47,964 bases of DNA from Clostridia bacterium. Its GTDB lineage: Bacteria > Bacillota > Clostridia > Oscillospirales > Acutalibacteraceae. The position numbers and the translations under genes were made by a program. The stretch's first letter is position 1, and each line of letters begins with the position of its first letter. The notes under the pieces were generated by a model, which saw nothing but the letters and a program-made list of their open reading frames with translations, was not told the origin of the DNA and ran no database searches. Below are positions 15,545 through 24,790 of the stretch, in pieces. The stretch spans positions 1 through 47,964 of the forward strand of contig JAFTSH010000004.1 in NCBI GenBank assembly GCA_017467405.1. Reading direction: 5' to 3'.

Positions 15545-18226
15545 ATGAAGAACAAGAAATTATTGATCGGTATTATTGCAGCCGCGGCGGTCGTAGTGAT
15601 TGCGGTCGCGGTCGCGCTCGTCATATTCCTGAGTGGGAACTCCGGAAGCGGTGACGGCTCAGACACCTCAGCCGGTGCCGCAGCTCCGCAGTATAACTAT
15701 GCACGCGGCGAGGGAACCGAATTCGTTCCCGTAAATCACTATCCGACGAACGACCTGATAATCTGCGCTAAAAACGTGCTTGATTTCGGTGCAAAGGCCG
15801 ACGGCGTTACCGACGATACGAAGGCTTTTCAGGATGCACTGTACGGTGCCGTCGCAATGGGCGGCGGAACGGTATACGTTCCCGAGGGAACGTACTATCT
15901 CGCAAACCCGATCAGAATACCCGACTCGGTAGTTCTTTGCGGCGACTGGGTTTCTCCCGAGGAACAGCCCGTCGGTACCCGCGGCACGGTAATCGTCACT
16001 GACTATATGAGCGCCGACGAAACGGTCGAAAAGGGATTCATCAAGCTCGGCTCATCGTCGGGTCTTCGCAACGTCGTTATTTACTATAAAAACCAGAGCG
16101 TCGAGTCGCCCAAGAAGATGGCTCCTACGGTCTGGAGCGTGACCCAGTCACAGCCCTCGGTAGAAAACGTCACCTTCGTGAACTCCTATAAAGCAATATC
16201 CTTCGGAGAGGGCAAGGAGGTCAACTGCAGCCTTGCAGGTCTTGTCAACGTTTATATTACGGCACTTAATCAGGGCGTTGTGATCAGCAACAGCTACGAC
16301 GTATCAAGAAGCGAAAACCTGCACGTGTCACCGCAGTATTGGGCCGAAAACGTAATCGCCCCCATGACCGAACAGCAGAAAACCGCTCTTTACGATTATA
16401 CCTTTAACAACTGCATCGGCGTGACGCTCTACCGCGGAGATGCAACCGGTCTGTACGATTCCTATTTCGAGTCCCTGAAAACGGGAATCCTTCTGGCCGA
16501 CGATCCCCACGGAAGCGGCGTTACGAGCGGTGCAATAACCCTGACCGAGATCAAAAACTGCGATGTCGGCGTGATGGTCGAGAATGCACACGGAATCGGT
16601 ACTGCGCTGACCGGATTCAAGGCCTCTGCCGACCGTGACTGCACTGCCGCAGTAAAAACGGGATATAATTATATCTACAATACCAAGGTCGAGGACGGCT
16701 CGATAACGGGTAAATACAATAACGCGGCCGTCGTTAATTCAAACTCTACCGTTACCTTTACCGATATTGATTTTAACCTCGATACCTCCGACTACGTTTT
16801 CAACGCGCCGGCAGGAACGGTCTCCTGCGTCAACTGTACCTTTGATAACGGAAATCTTTTCACCGATAACAACGGACGCTCTGCCGGTTATTTCAACGGC
16901 TGTAAGTTCAAACAGACTCTGAAAAACAGTATCACCGAGTGGACGGTTCTCGAACGCAACGATGCCGAGACTAAGACTCAGCCGATAAGCGGTTATCACG
17001 AGTACAAGAAGGAGCTTCCGCAGCCTGCGACGAGAAATATTGTAAGCATTACCGAATACGGAGCAAAGGACGACAGAAAGACCGACTGCACCGAGGCTAT
17101 CCAGAAGGCTCTGGACGATATGGCCGCAAAGGGCGGCGGAATGGTCCTGATACCCAGCGGAAGATACGTCGTCAAAGGACATCTTACTGTTCCGAGCGGA
17201 GTTGAGCTTACGGGTATGCTCGGAGTCTGGTGCTACAGCGGAGCATCCTTCACCAACTCCTGCCTGCTGCTCTATGCAGGAGCAGACGATCCTAACGGCA
17301 AGGCGGCAATCAACCTTGAAGAGGGAAGTGGAATCAGAGGCTTCCTCGCGTGGTATCCCGAACAGAACTACGACGATTTTGTGGAGTATTCCTACGCTGT
17401 GCGTTCCCTCGGCCCCAACACCTACGCCGTCAACGTAAACATCTGCAACGCCTATCAGTACATGGACTTCGGTACCTACGACTCGACGGGTCACTACATC
17501 CGCAACTGTGCCGGCATAGCCATTAAGACGGGTATGCTGGTCGGAAGCAACTCGGGTGACGGATGGATCGAAAACGTCCACCTTAACCAGCATCAGGCCT
17601 ACGAGCTTTCGATACACTATCAGCAGGGCGGATACCCTCCCGAGCGCTTCACCGAGCTCGTGTTCCAGAAGTTTATAAACCAGACCGAATACTTCGTCTT
17701 CGGCTACAACGAGAACGAGCACGTTCTCGGCGCGTTCGGACTCGGCGCAAAGGCGGTGTTCCGTTTTGCGGATCAGAACGGGAAATCCACCTCGGGTACG
17801 TTTATTCAGTGCGGTGCCGACGGATGCCGCAATTCCTACGTGATCGAGCAGGCGGGTAATCTGACCTTTATCGCGCCGGGAGACGTTGCTCTCGGTGACG
17901 CAGAAGTAAGAACGTATATTACCACCGCAAGCACCTTTACGGGAACCCTCAACGTTTACGGCGGTGCAGGCTTCGGTTCTCCCACGAATTGCTTTTTGAT
18001 CGAGGGAGGTACCGTGAATATCAACACCTTCACCTTCGCTTCGGCGAATAACGCGATTCCCATGATTATAAACGGCGGAAAATCGGTCAACCTGTTTAAC
18101 TGTGTTATTCCTCTAATGGGCAATGCGGCAAAGTCACAGGTCGCCGACAGCGTCAGGAGCAAGTGCACCGAGGTAGGAACGTTGCTTAACGGCGGAAGCG
18201 GATATACGGCCGGTGCCACGTTCTGA
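15545..18226 (+). CDS. Membrane-anchored protein with two Pectate_lyase_3 beta-helix domains
   Basis: The 893-aa product has an N-terminal membrane helix (about residues 6-29), a Gly/Ser/Asp-rich spacer, then two tandem right-handed beta-helix units. Each opens with the Pectate_lyase_3 signature: DFGAKADGVTDDT at 80-92, and EYGAKDDRKTDCTEA at about 503. Both are followed by GGGTVYVPEGTY- or GGGMVLIPSGRY-type strands. These folds are used by glycanases, lyases and tailspike-like proteins. The helix with no cleavage site suggests the protein stays on the cell surface. No catalytic residues can be assigned, so a sugar-binding or hydrolytic role on plant or host glycans is a guess. Confidence 0.85.
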   Translation: MKNKKLLIGIIAAAAVVVIAVAVALVIFLSGNSGSGDGSDTSAGAAAPQYNYARGEGTEFVPVNHYPTNDLIICAKNVLDFGAKADGVTDDTKAFQDALYGAVAMGGGTVYVPEGTYYLANPIRIPDSVVLCGDWVSPEEQPVGTRGTVIVTDYMSADETVEKGFIKLGSSSGLRNVVIYYKNQSVESPKKMAPTVWSVTQSQPSVENVTFVNSYKAISFGEGKEVNCSLAGLVNVYITALNQGVVISNSYDVSRSENLHVSPQYWAENVIAPMTEQQKTALYDYTFNNCIGVTLYRGDATGLYDSYFESLKTGILLADDPHGSGVTSGAITLTEIKNCDVGVMVENAHGIGTALTGFKASADRDCTAAVKTGYNYIYNTKVEDGSITGKYNNAAVVNSNSTVTFTDIDFNLDTSDYVFNAPAGTVSCVNCTFDNGNLFTDNNGRSAGYFNGCKFKQTLKNSITEWTVLERNDAETKTQPISGYHEYKKELPQPATRNIVSITEYGAKDDRKTDCTEAIQKALDDMAAKGGGMVLIPSGRYVVKGHLTVPSGVELTGMLGVWCYSGASFTNSCLLLYAGADDPNGKAAINLEEGSGIRGFLAWYPEQNYDDFVEYSYAVRSLGPNTYAVNVNICNAYQYMDFGTYDSTGHYIRNCAGIAIKTGMLVGSNSGDGWIENVHLNQHQAYELSIHYQQGGYPPERFTELVFQKFINQTEYFVFGYNENEHVLGAFGLGAKAVFRFADQNGKSTSGTFIQCGADGCRNSYVIEQAGNLTFIAPGDVALGDAEVRTYITTASTFTGTLNVYGGAGFGSPTNCFLIEGGTVNINTFTFASANNAIPMIINGGKSVNLFNCVIPLMGNAAKSQVADSVRSKCTEVGTLLNGGSGYTAGATF

Positions 18227-18252
18227 AAACATGAAATTCAATATACCGATAA

Positions 18253-18282
18253 AAAAACACCCGACGGACGTCGGGTGTTTTT
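18253..18282. terminator. Bidirectional terminator between convergent genes
   Basis: AAAAACACCCGAC and GTCGGGTGTTTTT form a perfect 13-bp stem with the loop ggac. A and T runs on both sides allow it to serve the beta-helix gene on the plus strand and the DUF6472 gene on the minus strand. Confidence 0.9.
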
Positions 18283-18287
18283 GCGTT

Positions 18288-18467
18288 TCAATTCTGTTTT
18301 CTGACGATGCCGTATTCGTCGTATCTGTTGAAATACGGGCACTCCTTATAGTTAGATTCGTGCAGGCGGTAGAATTCGTCCTCGTCGAGGTTTACCATGC
18401 ACAAATAGTCCTCGTAGTCCTCGTCGTATACGAAATTGCAGCATTCCTCACAAAGATATTCGGCCAT
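18288..18467 (-). CDS. DUF6472 family small protein
   Basis: ATG 18467 is chosen because ggag lies 6-7 nt upstream; the earlier TTG at 18482 overlaps that RBS. The product is 59 aa, MAEYLCEECCNFVYDEDYED at the start and CPYFNRYDEYGIVRKQN at the end. The acidic, Tyr-rich sequence with four Cys matches a small protein common in Oscillospiraceae (DUF6472), possibly metal binding through C-x2-C. Function unknown. It is the last gene of a six-gene minus-strand run. Confidence 0.8.
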   Translation of the reverse strand: MAEYLCEECCNFVYDEDYEDYLCMVNLDEDEFYRLHESNYKECPYFNRYDEYGIVRKQN

Positions 18468-18478
18468 AAGCTTCTCCG

Positions 18479-18730
18479 TCAACCCTGAAGACCGTTTTCC
18501 TGACGGTCCATATTTTCAACTACAACGTCAAAAATATCACCGAGCGAGGCGCAGTACTCAAGTACCTTCCAGGGAACGTTGGTGTGGAAATGTATCTTTA
18601 TCAGATCCTCGTCGCCGACGGCGAGCAGGCAGTCACCCGGGATGTTTGCGGTGATGTAATCGTGAATTGCGTCCTCGTCGAGGTCGTGTCCCTCGATAAG
18701 AAGCTGTGTGTCAAACTTAAATTCCTGCAT
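18479..18730 (-). CDS. Stand-alone DAK/FakA C-terminal-like domain protein
   Basis: The 83-aa product begins MQEFKFDTQLLIEG and contains GDCLLAVGDEDLIKIHFHTN and PWKVLEYCASLGDI. This corresponds to the C-terminal domain of YloV/FakA-type dihydroxyacetone kinase-like proteins, in which D-x-D-L-x-K-x-H-x-H-T-N is a conserved signature. Here it occurs without the kinase (DAK2) domain. FakA phosphorylates fatty acids bound to FakB. A free C-terminal domain might act on phosphoryl transfer or partner binding, but this is untested. It overlaps the preceding stop codon by one base (taATG) and has aaaggag upstream. Confidence 0.75.
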   Translation of the reverse strand: MQEFKFDTQLLIEGHDLDEDAIHDYITANIPGDCLLAVGDEDLIKIHFHTNVPWKVLEYCASLGDIFDVVVENMDRQENGLQG

Positions 18731-19545
18731 TATTTATTCTCCTTTCTGAGCTTTTCAAGTACGGAGGTGGGATCAAGAAGCCTGAATTCGTCGGGTGAAA
18801 TCAGGGGGATGTTGTATTTCGCGCGAAGCGCCTCGGCGGCAGGTATCGAATCGCCGTCAAACGAGGCGGGAACGTCGTGTGCATCAAAGCCGTAGATGGC
18901 GGTACAGCCCTCTTCACCTGCAATACGCCAGAAAAGATCGGTGGGGTAGTGGCGTCCTCCGCGTATTCCCAGGAAGTTTATCTCAAGCGGCAGGTCAAGC
19001 TTTGCGGCCTGTTTGCACAAACGGCGCATTTCCTTTTCGTATTTTTCTTCGCTTCCCGTGAAATTAAAGACGTCGGGGTGGGCTACGTAAGAAAAAGCTC
19101 CGGTTGCCATTCCTTCAACGACGGCGTCGGTGTAGGCCTCAAGCTGTTCCTCAGAATCGGTGGGTCTTGAACAGAAATGTCTGATACCGGGAGTGTCGTT
19201 GTTCGTAAGATGCTGACCGAGTATAAGGTACTCTGTACCGAGACCGCATACGTACGAAAGCATATCCTCAAAGTAGAGATCGTAGTATTCCATCTCAAAA
19301 CCGATCTTGATATCTATTCTGTCCTTGTATTCCTCGCGAAGCTGTCGAAGAACTACGAAATAATCCTCTGCGGTATCGGTCTTGACCCTGTAGTTAGCCT
19401 CTCTGCCGTCGGGAAAACGGTAGGGAGAGTGATCCGAAAAGCCCATCACGGTAATGCCGTTTTCGATGGCCCTTTCGATATACTCACGTTCGGTGCCGGA
19501 TGCGTGACCGCAACGGAAGGTGTGAGTATGGTAATTGTAGGTCAT
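18730..19545 (-). CDS. PHP-domain histidinol-phosphatase-type protein
   Basis: ATG 19545 has aaggagtg 7 nt upstream. The 271-aa product opens NYHTHTFRCGHASGTEREYI, the PHP metal-binding motif with H6, H8 and H14. Later ligands lie in GFSDHSPY, GFEMEYY, SYVAHPDVF and GFDAHDV. It matches HisJ/HisK-type histidinol-phosphatases, which hydrolyse L-histidinol phosphate with a trinuclear metal centre. No other his genes are nearby, so another phosphomonoester substrate is possible. Confidence 0.85.
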   Translation of the reverse strand: MTYNYHTHTFRCGHASGTEREYIERAIENGITVMGFSDHSPYRFPDGREANYRVKTDTAEDYFVVLRQLREEYKDRIDIKIGFEMEYYDLYFEDMLSYVCGLGTEYLILGQHLTNNDTPGIRHFCSRPTDSEEQLEAYTDAVVEGMATGAFSYVAHPDVFNFTGSEEKYEKEMRRLCKQAAKLDLPLEINFLGIRGGRHYPTDLFWRIAGEEGCTAIYGFDAHDVPASFDGDSIPAAEALRAKYNIPLISPDEFRLLDPTSVLEKLRKENK

Positions 19546-19550
19546 TGTTT

Positions 19551-20495
19551 TCACTCCTTGTCTTGTGACGGGTTGCAAATATCCGACGTGTGCCTTTCCC
19601 AGAACACTCCCTTCGAATATCCCTGTATCGTTTTATTCGTTTTGGCCTTTTCGAGGCGGAATTGCGTAAGAGCGCAGTATTCGGGCTGCTGCTCGATGCA
19701 AAGACATCTTCTTCCGAGCTTGCTTGCAGTGACCCCCGTGGTTCCGGAGCCTGCAAACGGATCAAACACAAGTCCTCCGACGGGTGAGCTTGCAAGTATC
19801 AGCTTGGCCAGAAGCTTTTCGGGCTTTTGTGTCGGGTGAGGCGTGTTTTCGCTCATCGACCAGTAAGGAACCGTGATATCGTCCCAGAAATTTGAGGGAC
19901 AGGTATCCCTGAAGCGACCGTCCTCGGTTTCCTGCCAATCCTTAGGACTGCCGGATTCGTCGCGGTACGGTGCGATCACCTTGCGGCGCTGCTTTACGCT
20001 TTCAAGATCAAAGTAAAAGTCCTTCGAGAGGGTGGCGTACCAGACGTCCTCCATCGAGTTTTTCCAGTTATCCTTTGCTCCGCGGCCCTTTTCGCGCTGC
20101 CAGGTTATTCGGTTCCGTATCCGGAACCGCTTTTTCAGCTCTTCAACTATTATTATACTGCTTTCCCAATCGCAGCACACGTAGACCGACGCGTCGGGCT
20201 TGAGCAGGGGAATTGCAGCGTCAAGCCAGGCGGCGGTAAAAGAACGGTATTCATCCTCCCTCATCTTCTGAAAGGTCGAATCGGAATATTTCTTTCTCAG
20301 ATTGTAAGGGGGATCGGCAATCAGCAGATCGACACAACCCCTTTGAAGCTGCGGCATGATCTCCGTGCAGTCACCGCAAATAACGGCGGTGTCGGGTGTG
20401 TTTGTGACGTAATCCTCTGCGGAAATACATCGGGACAGAAGGGTTTCTTTTTGATCTTCCGTGAGATATACCGTTTTGTTTCTCGGTGAAGGCAT
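19551..20495 (-). CDS. Orphan DNA methyltransferase, beta class (probable N6-adenine)
   Basis: The 314-aa product carries the catalytic motif DPPYNL at 61-66 before the SAM-binding motif FDPFAGSGTTG at 244-254, the order of class-beta amino-methyltransferases. DPPY and the HPTQKP segment (220-225) are typical of adenine-N6 enzymes such as M.HinfI and M.RsrI. RBS ggaggaacgaa precedes the ATG. There is no restriction enzyme nearby, and it lies inside an operon with metabolic genes, so it is probably an orphan methylase with a regulatory or replication role. The recognition site cannot be predicted from the sequence. Confidence 0.88.
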   Translation of the reverse strand: MPSPRNKTVYLTEDQKETLLSRCISAEDYVTNTPDTAVICGDCTEIMPQLQRGCVDLLIADPPYNLRKKYSDSTFQKMREDEYRSFTAAWLDAAIPLLKPDASVYVCCDWESSIIIVEELKKRFRIRNRITWQREKGRGAKDNWKNSMEDVWYATLSKDFYFDLESVKQRRKVIAPYRDESGSPKDWQETEDGRFRDTCPSNFWDDITVPYWSMSENTPHPTQKPEKLLAKLILASSPVGGLVFDPFAGSGTTGVTASKLGRRCLCIEQQPEYCALTQFRLEKAKTNKTIQGYSKGVFWERHTSDICNPSQDKE

Positions 20496-20510
20496 TTCGT
20501 TCCTCCGTGC

Positions 20511-21812
20511 TTATATTACAGCGGGCTCCTTTTCCGGCGTCATCGGACGGGCTTCGCCGTCGTCATCCGTGGAGACGCTTCGTGCATTCGCAAGCATCAG
20601 CTTCAGTCGGTTTTCCTGATTGACCTTCGTGGCGCCCGGGTCGTAGTCGATTGCTACGATGTTCATGTCGGGATTTCTGTCCTTAAGCGGCTTCATCATT
20701 CCCTTGCCGCAGATGTGGTTCGGCAGACAGCCGAAGGGCTGGGTGCAGACTATGTTTTTAACACCGCTGTCATAAAGTTCAAGCATTTCTGCGGGAAGCA
20801 GCCAGCCTTCGCCCATTTTGGTGCCCATTCCTATGTAGTCTTCCACGAGGGAAATGGTGTGTCTGATGGGTGTAGGCGGCTCGAAAACGCCGTGCTCACG
20901 AATGATACCGATCAGGTCGGCCTGCTTTTTGGCAAGATAGTCAAATGCGATACGGGCACCGTAATGTCTGAGACGGTGTATTCCGTAAAGCCTGTAATCC
21001 ATTATATTATCATAGACCGAATAAAGGAAAAAGTCAAGCAATCCGGGAACTTTTGCTTCGGCTCCCTCGTTGACGAGAAAATCCACGAGTCCGTTGTTAC
21101 CGAGAGGAGAGAATTTAACGTAGATCTCGCCGACAACACCGACCTTGACCTTCTTTTCATCGGTGCGTTCGATTGCGGCAAAGGCGTTCAGCACCTCAAG
21201 ATACTGCTTTTTCATAAGACCTGACGAAAGGCCGATGGTCTTAAGGTCGGCGGCGATCTTTTTGGTGAAGCGGTGTGCGAGCTCTTCGGACTCACCCTTT
21301 CTTACCTCGTACGGACTGCATTGATTCACAAGCGACATCAGAAGATCACCGTAGAGAATGGCGGTCATCGCCTTGACGATAAACGGGACCGTCATCTTGA
21401 ATCCGGAATGCGTTTCAAGCCCGGAAAAGCTCATGGATATTACGGGAATATACTCGTACCCCGCCTTTTTTAGAGCCTTTCTCAAAAGGGAAATATAGTT
21501 CGACGCACGGCAACCGCCGCCCGTCTGGAAATATACGAGTGCAACCTTGTGGGGATCGCATCCGCTCGTCTGAATGGCGTTTATAAACTGCCCGATAACG
21601 AGTATTGCCGGATAGCAGGTGTCGTTATGCACGTACTTGACACCCGTCTGTATTACGGCGGGACCGCTGTTTTTGAGCAGAACGGTGTTGTAGCCGTAGT
21701 TCTTCATAACCTGTGAGATGAGTTCAAAGTGATAGGGGAGCATATTGGGAATGAAAATAGTATAATCCTTTTTCATATCCTTCGTGAATTCAACGTAGGT
21801 CTTTTCCTTCAT
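20511..21812 (-). CDS. 2-hydroxyacyl-CoA dehydratase-like (HgdB/DUF2229-type) partner protein
   Basis: ATG 21812 is used (ggggg 9 nt upstream); it overlaps the TGA of the activase as TGATG. The 433-aa product contains NDTCYPAILVIGQFI, YFQTGGGCRASNY and CTQPFGCLPNHICGKGMM, cysteine motifs of the HgdB-like half of ATP-dependent reductases that carry iron-sulfur clusters. In many Firmicutes this part is fused to the activase in one polypeptide of about 1400 aa. Here it is a separate gene, with translational coupling to the activase. The substrate of these large non-fermentative homologues is unknown; relatives include the double-cubane cluster proteins. Confidence 0.85.
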   Translation of the reverse strand: MKEKTYVEFTKDMKKDYTIFIPNMLPYHFELISQVMKNYGYNTVLLKNSGPAVIQTGVKYVHNDTCYPAILVIGQFINAIQTSGCDPHKVALVYFQTGGGCRASNYISLLRKALKKAGYEYIPVISMSFSGLETHSGFKMTVPFIVKAMTAILYGDLLMSLVNQCSPYEVRKGESEELAHRFTKKIAADLKTIGLSSGLMKKQYLEVLNAFAAIERTDEKKVKVGVVGEIYVKFSPLGNNGLVDFLVNEGAEAKVPGLLDFFLYSVYDNIMDYRLYGIHRLRHYGARIAFDYLAKKQADLIGIIREHGVFEPPTPIRHTISLVEDYIGMGTKMGEGWLLPAEMLELYDSGVKNIVCTQPFGCLPNHICGKGMMKPLKDRNPDMNIVAIDYDPGATKVNQENRLKLMLANARSVSTDDDGEARPMTPEKEPAVI

Positions 21813-24739
21813 CACTTATCGCCCCCTTCCTCAAGTGCACCGATCAGACTGCGCAGACGTATCTTTACCGCGCCGAGATTGGTTATCTCGTCTATCTTGA
21901 TCTGGGTGTAATACTTACCGCGGCTTTCGAGTATCTCCCTGACCTCGTCGGTGGTTATGGCGTCAACGCCGCAGCCGAACGAAACGAGCTGAACGAGCTC
22001 GGTATCGGGGTTTTCCGCCGCGTACGAAGCCGCACGGTAAAGGCGCGCGTGGTAGGTCCATTGATTGAGCACCCTTACAGGCACGGGATTACCGAGATGA
22101 GCAACGCTGTCCTCGCTGACGACCACAAAGCCGAGTGAGGAGGCAAGCTTGTCGATTCCGTGCCCGATCTCGGAGTCGATGTGATAGGGACGACCCGCGA
22201 GGATAACGATGCGTTTCCCGTTCTCCCTTGCGTATTTGATTGCCCTTTCGCCCTCGTTCCTTATTGCGGCCATGTAGTTTGCGTATTCTTCAAATCCGTT
22301 TTTGACCGCCTTTCTGAAATCGCTTTTTGAGGCGTGCGGCAAAAGTTCTCCGAAATATCCGTACAGCTCGCGGGCAAGCTCGCGCTGACTGTTTACGTTA
22401 AGGGGAGGATACAGGAATTTCACCTGTTGCAGCTCCTCAAGGTTTCCGTTCAGCAGCTCCGAATAATAGGCGACGACGGGACAGTTGAAATGATTGTCCG
22501 AGCCTTTTTCCTTGACGTTATAGGTCAGGCTGGGGTAGAAGATAGCGTCGACTCCGCTGTTGATGAGGTCAACGACGTGACCGTGCATTATTTTCGCGGG
22601 ATAACAGGCGGTATCCGAAGGGATTGAGAACTGTCCGCGTTCATAGGTGCGTCTCGTCGACATTTCGCTGACCGTAATATCCACACCGAGTGAGGAGAAG
22701 ATGCCGTACCATAAGGGTAGCAGCTCGTACATACCGAGCGCAAGAGGGAGACCGAGCTTCAAAGAGGGGGAGTCACACTTTTTCTTGGAGAGTGATTGCA
22801 GATACTCCCTCTTAAAGCGGTACAGATTGGGCAGCTCACCGTCGGGGTTGGTGAGTCCGAGCCCCTTTTCGCACTGATTGCCGGATATGTATTTGCGTCC
22901 GTCGGCAAAGGTGTTTACCGTAAGATGGCAGTGGTTGGTGCATCCGCGGCATACCGCCGACACGGCAGTATGTCTGAATTCATCAAGAGCACCGCGGGAG
23001 ATGATCGAGGAGGCTTTGCATCTTTTACCGTACAGAGCCGCACCGTATGCACCCATCAGCCCCGCGATGGAGGGCCTTATTACGTCGTGGCCGAGCTCCT
23101 GTTCAAAGGCGCGAAGCACCGCGTCGTTAAGGAAGGTTCCTCCCTGAACGACGATGTTTTCACCAAGCTCCGCGGCGTCGGTGGCCCTGATTACCTTATA
23201 AAGCGCGTTTTTGACGACGCTGATGGAAAGCCCTGCGGATATGTCTGCGTCGCAGGCACCTTCCTTTTGTGCCTGCTTTACCGATGAATTCATAAAAACG
23301 GTACAGCGGCTTCCAAGGTCAACGGGGGCTTCGGCAAAAAGTCCGCGCTCGGCGAACTCCTCGATGGAACAGCCCATGGAGCGGGCGAAGGTTTCGAGAA
23401 ACGAGCCGCATCCGGAGGAGCAGGCCTCGTTGAGCATAATACTGTCAATCGCACCATTTTTGATGCGGAAGCACTTGATGTCCTGACCGCCTATGTCAAG
23501 AATAAAATCAACGTCGGGCTTGAAATATTTTGCGGCGGTATAGTGAGCAATCGTTTCAACGATTCCGAAATCCACCGAAAAGGCCTTTTTGATAAGCTCC
23601 TCTCCGTATCCGGTAACGGCACTTCCTCTGATAACGATGCGGTCGCCGCAAAGGGAGTAAATCTTCATCAGCTGTTCTCGGACTATTTCAACAGGCTCAC
23701 CGCGGTTAGAGGCGTAGTACGAGTAGAGCAGACGGTCGTCGTCGGTCAACAGCACCAGCTTGGTCGTGGTACTGCCGCAATCGATTCCGAGATACGCGTC
23801 TCCGCAGTATACCGAAATATCAGTCGGCTTTACGTCGGCGGCCGAGTGGCGTGTGCAGAATTTTTCGTACTCCTCTCTATTGGTGAAAAGGGGAGGAAGA
23901 CGGTCGTTTACGTCGGCGGTCTGTGCGCGGCTGAGCCGTTCGGAGAAGGCTTCGGCCTTTTCGGGACGGTTTTCCTTGAGTGCGTAAAAGGCGGTGCCGA
24001 TGGCAACGGCAAACCTTCCGTATTCAGGGAAAACGGCGTTTTCGTCGGTAAGACCGAGGGTTTCCTGAAAACGGATCCGCAGTCCCTTGCAGTAGAAGAG
24101 AGGGCCTCCGAGAAAAAGAACCTTTCCGCGTATCTTTTTTCCGCGGGCAAGTCCTGCGATGGTCTGGTTGACTACCGCCTGATAAACGCTTGCGGCAACG
24201 TCCTCCTTGCGTGCGCCCTGATTGAGCAGTGGCTGTATATCCGTTTTTGCAAAAACGCCGCAGCGTGAAGCGATGGGATAGATGCGGTCATACCCAAGAC
24301 TGAGGACATCAAGCTCGTCGGGCGTAACGTTGAGAAGGGTAGCCATCTGGTCGATAAACGCGCCCGTGCCGCCTGCACAGCTGCCGTTCATTCTTTCATC
24401 AATACCGCCGTCAAAAAAGATTATCTTGGCATCCTCGCCGCCCAGCTCTATAACGCACGAGGTATCCGGTTCAAGAGCCCTGACCGTTTCGCCCGTCGCA
24501 AATACCTCCTGAACGAAGGGAAGTCCTGCGTTCTGTGCAAGTCCCATTCCGGCCGATCCCGAAACGGCAACACAAAAAGCTTCTCCGCCCACGAGCTTCG
24601 AAGCCTCATCAAACAGCTCAAGGGTCTTTTCGCGTACCCTTGAGAAGTGCCTTTCGTATTTGCTGAATACGACCTCGCCGTCCTTCATAAGTACGGCCTT
24701 TGCGGTGGTCGATCCGATATCTATTCCGAGTGAATACAT
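21812..24739 (-). CDS. Tandem BadF/HgdC-type activase with DUF2229 domain
   Basis: The 975-aa product has two ASKHA ATPase domains, opening with GIDIGSTTAKAV (residue 5) and GIDCGSTTTKLV (about 318). Each keeps the two cluster cysteines: C121 in NGSCAGGTGAF with C160 in SRCGVFAKTD, and ACSSGCGSFLE with SRCTVFMNSS. The two domains should therefore hold one [4Fe-4S] cluster in a pseudo-dimer and couple ATP hydrolysis to low-potential electron transfer. A DUF2229-like C-terminal region follows (LPLALGMYELLPLWYG, GRPYHIDSEIGHGID). It likely energises the partner encoded immediately downstream. It is the first gene of a six-gene minus-strand run. Confidence 0.9.
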   Translation of the reverse strand: MYSLGIDIGSTTAKAVLMKDGEVVFSKYERHFSRVREKTLELFDEASKLVGGEAFCVAVSGSAGMGLAQNAGLPFVQEVFATGETVRALEPDTSCVIELGGEDAKIIFFDGGIDERMNGSCAGGTGAFIDQMATLLNVTPDELDVLSLGYDRIYPIASRCGVFAKTDIQPLLNQGARKEDVAASVYQAVVNQTIAGLARGKKIRGKVLFLGGPLFYCKGLRIRFQETLGLTDENAVFPEYGRFAVAIGTAFYALKENRPEKAEAFSERLSRAQTADVNDRLPPLFTNREEYEKFCTRHSAADVKPTDISVYCGDAYLGIDCGSTTTKLVLLTDDDRLLYSYYASNRGEPVEIVREQLMKIYSLCGDRIVIRGSAVTGYGEELIKKAFSVDFGIVETIAHYTAAKYFKPDVDFILDIGGQDIKCFRIKNGAIDSIMLNEACSSGCGSFLETFARSMGCSIEEFAERGLFAEAPVDLGSRCTVFMNSSVKQAQKEGACDADISAGLSISVVKNALYKVIRATDAAELGENIVVQGGTFLNDAVLRAFEQELGHDVIRPSIAGLMGAYGAALYGKRCKASSIISRGALDEFRHTAVSAVCRGCTNHCHLTVNTFADGRKYISGNQCEKGLGLTNPDGELPNLYRFKREYLQSLSKKKCDSPSLKLGLPLALGMYELLPLWYGIFSSLGVDITVSEMSTRRTYERGQFSIPSDTACYPAKIMHGHVVDLINSGVDAIFYPSLTYNVKEKGSDNHFNCPVVAYYSELLNGNLEELQQVKFLYPPLNVNSQRELARELYGYFGELLPHASKSDFRKAVKNGFEEYANYMAAIRNEGERAIKYARENGKRIVILAGRPYHIDSEIGHGIDKLASSLGFVVVSEDSVAHLGNPVPVRVLNQWTYHARLYRAASYAAENPDTELVQLVSFGCGVDAITTDEVREILESRGKYYTQIKIDEITNLGAVKIRLRSLIGALEEGGDK

Positions 24740-24790
24740 TATTTTGACGTCACCTGATTCTGAGCGGTAATCCGCACTGAAATACGTCTA

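Noticed and set aside
16739-17722. 327-codon minus-strand frame inside the beta-helix gene
   Set aside because: Antisense shadow of a GC-rich gene; the plus-strand product shows clear domain structure.
21800-21825. Frameshift or sequencing error splitting a fused activase-dehydratase
   Set aside because: The overlap TGATG with a good RBS (ggggg) upstream of the second start is a normal coupled junction. A frameshift would not be expected to create a well-placed RBS, so two genes are preferred, though strain comparison could still change this.
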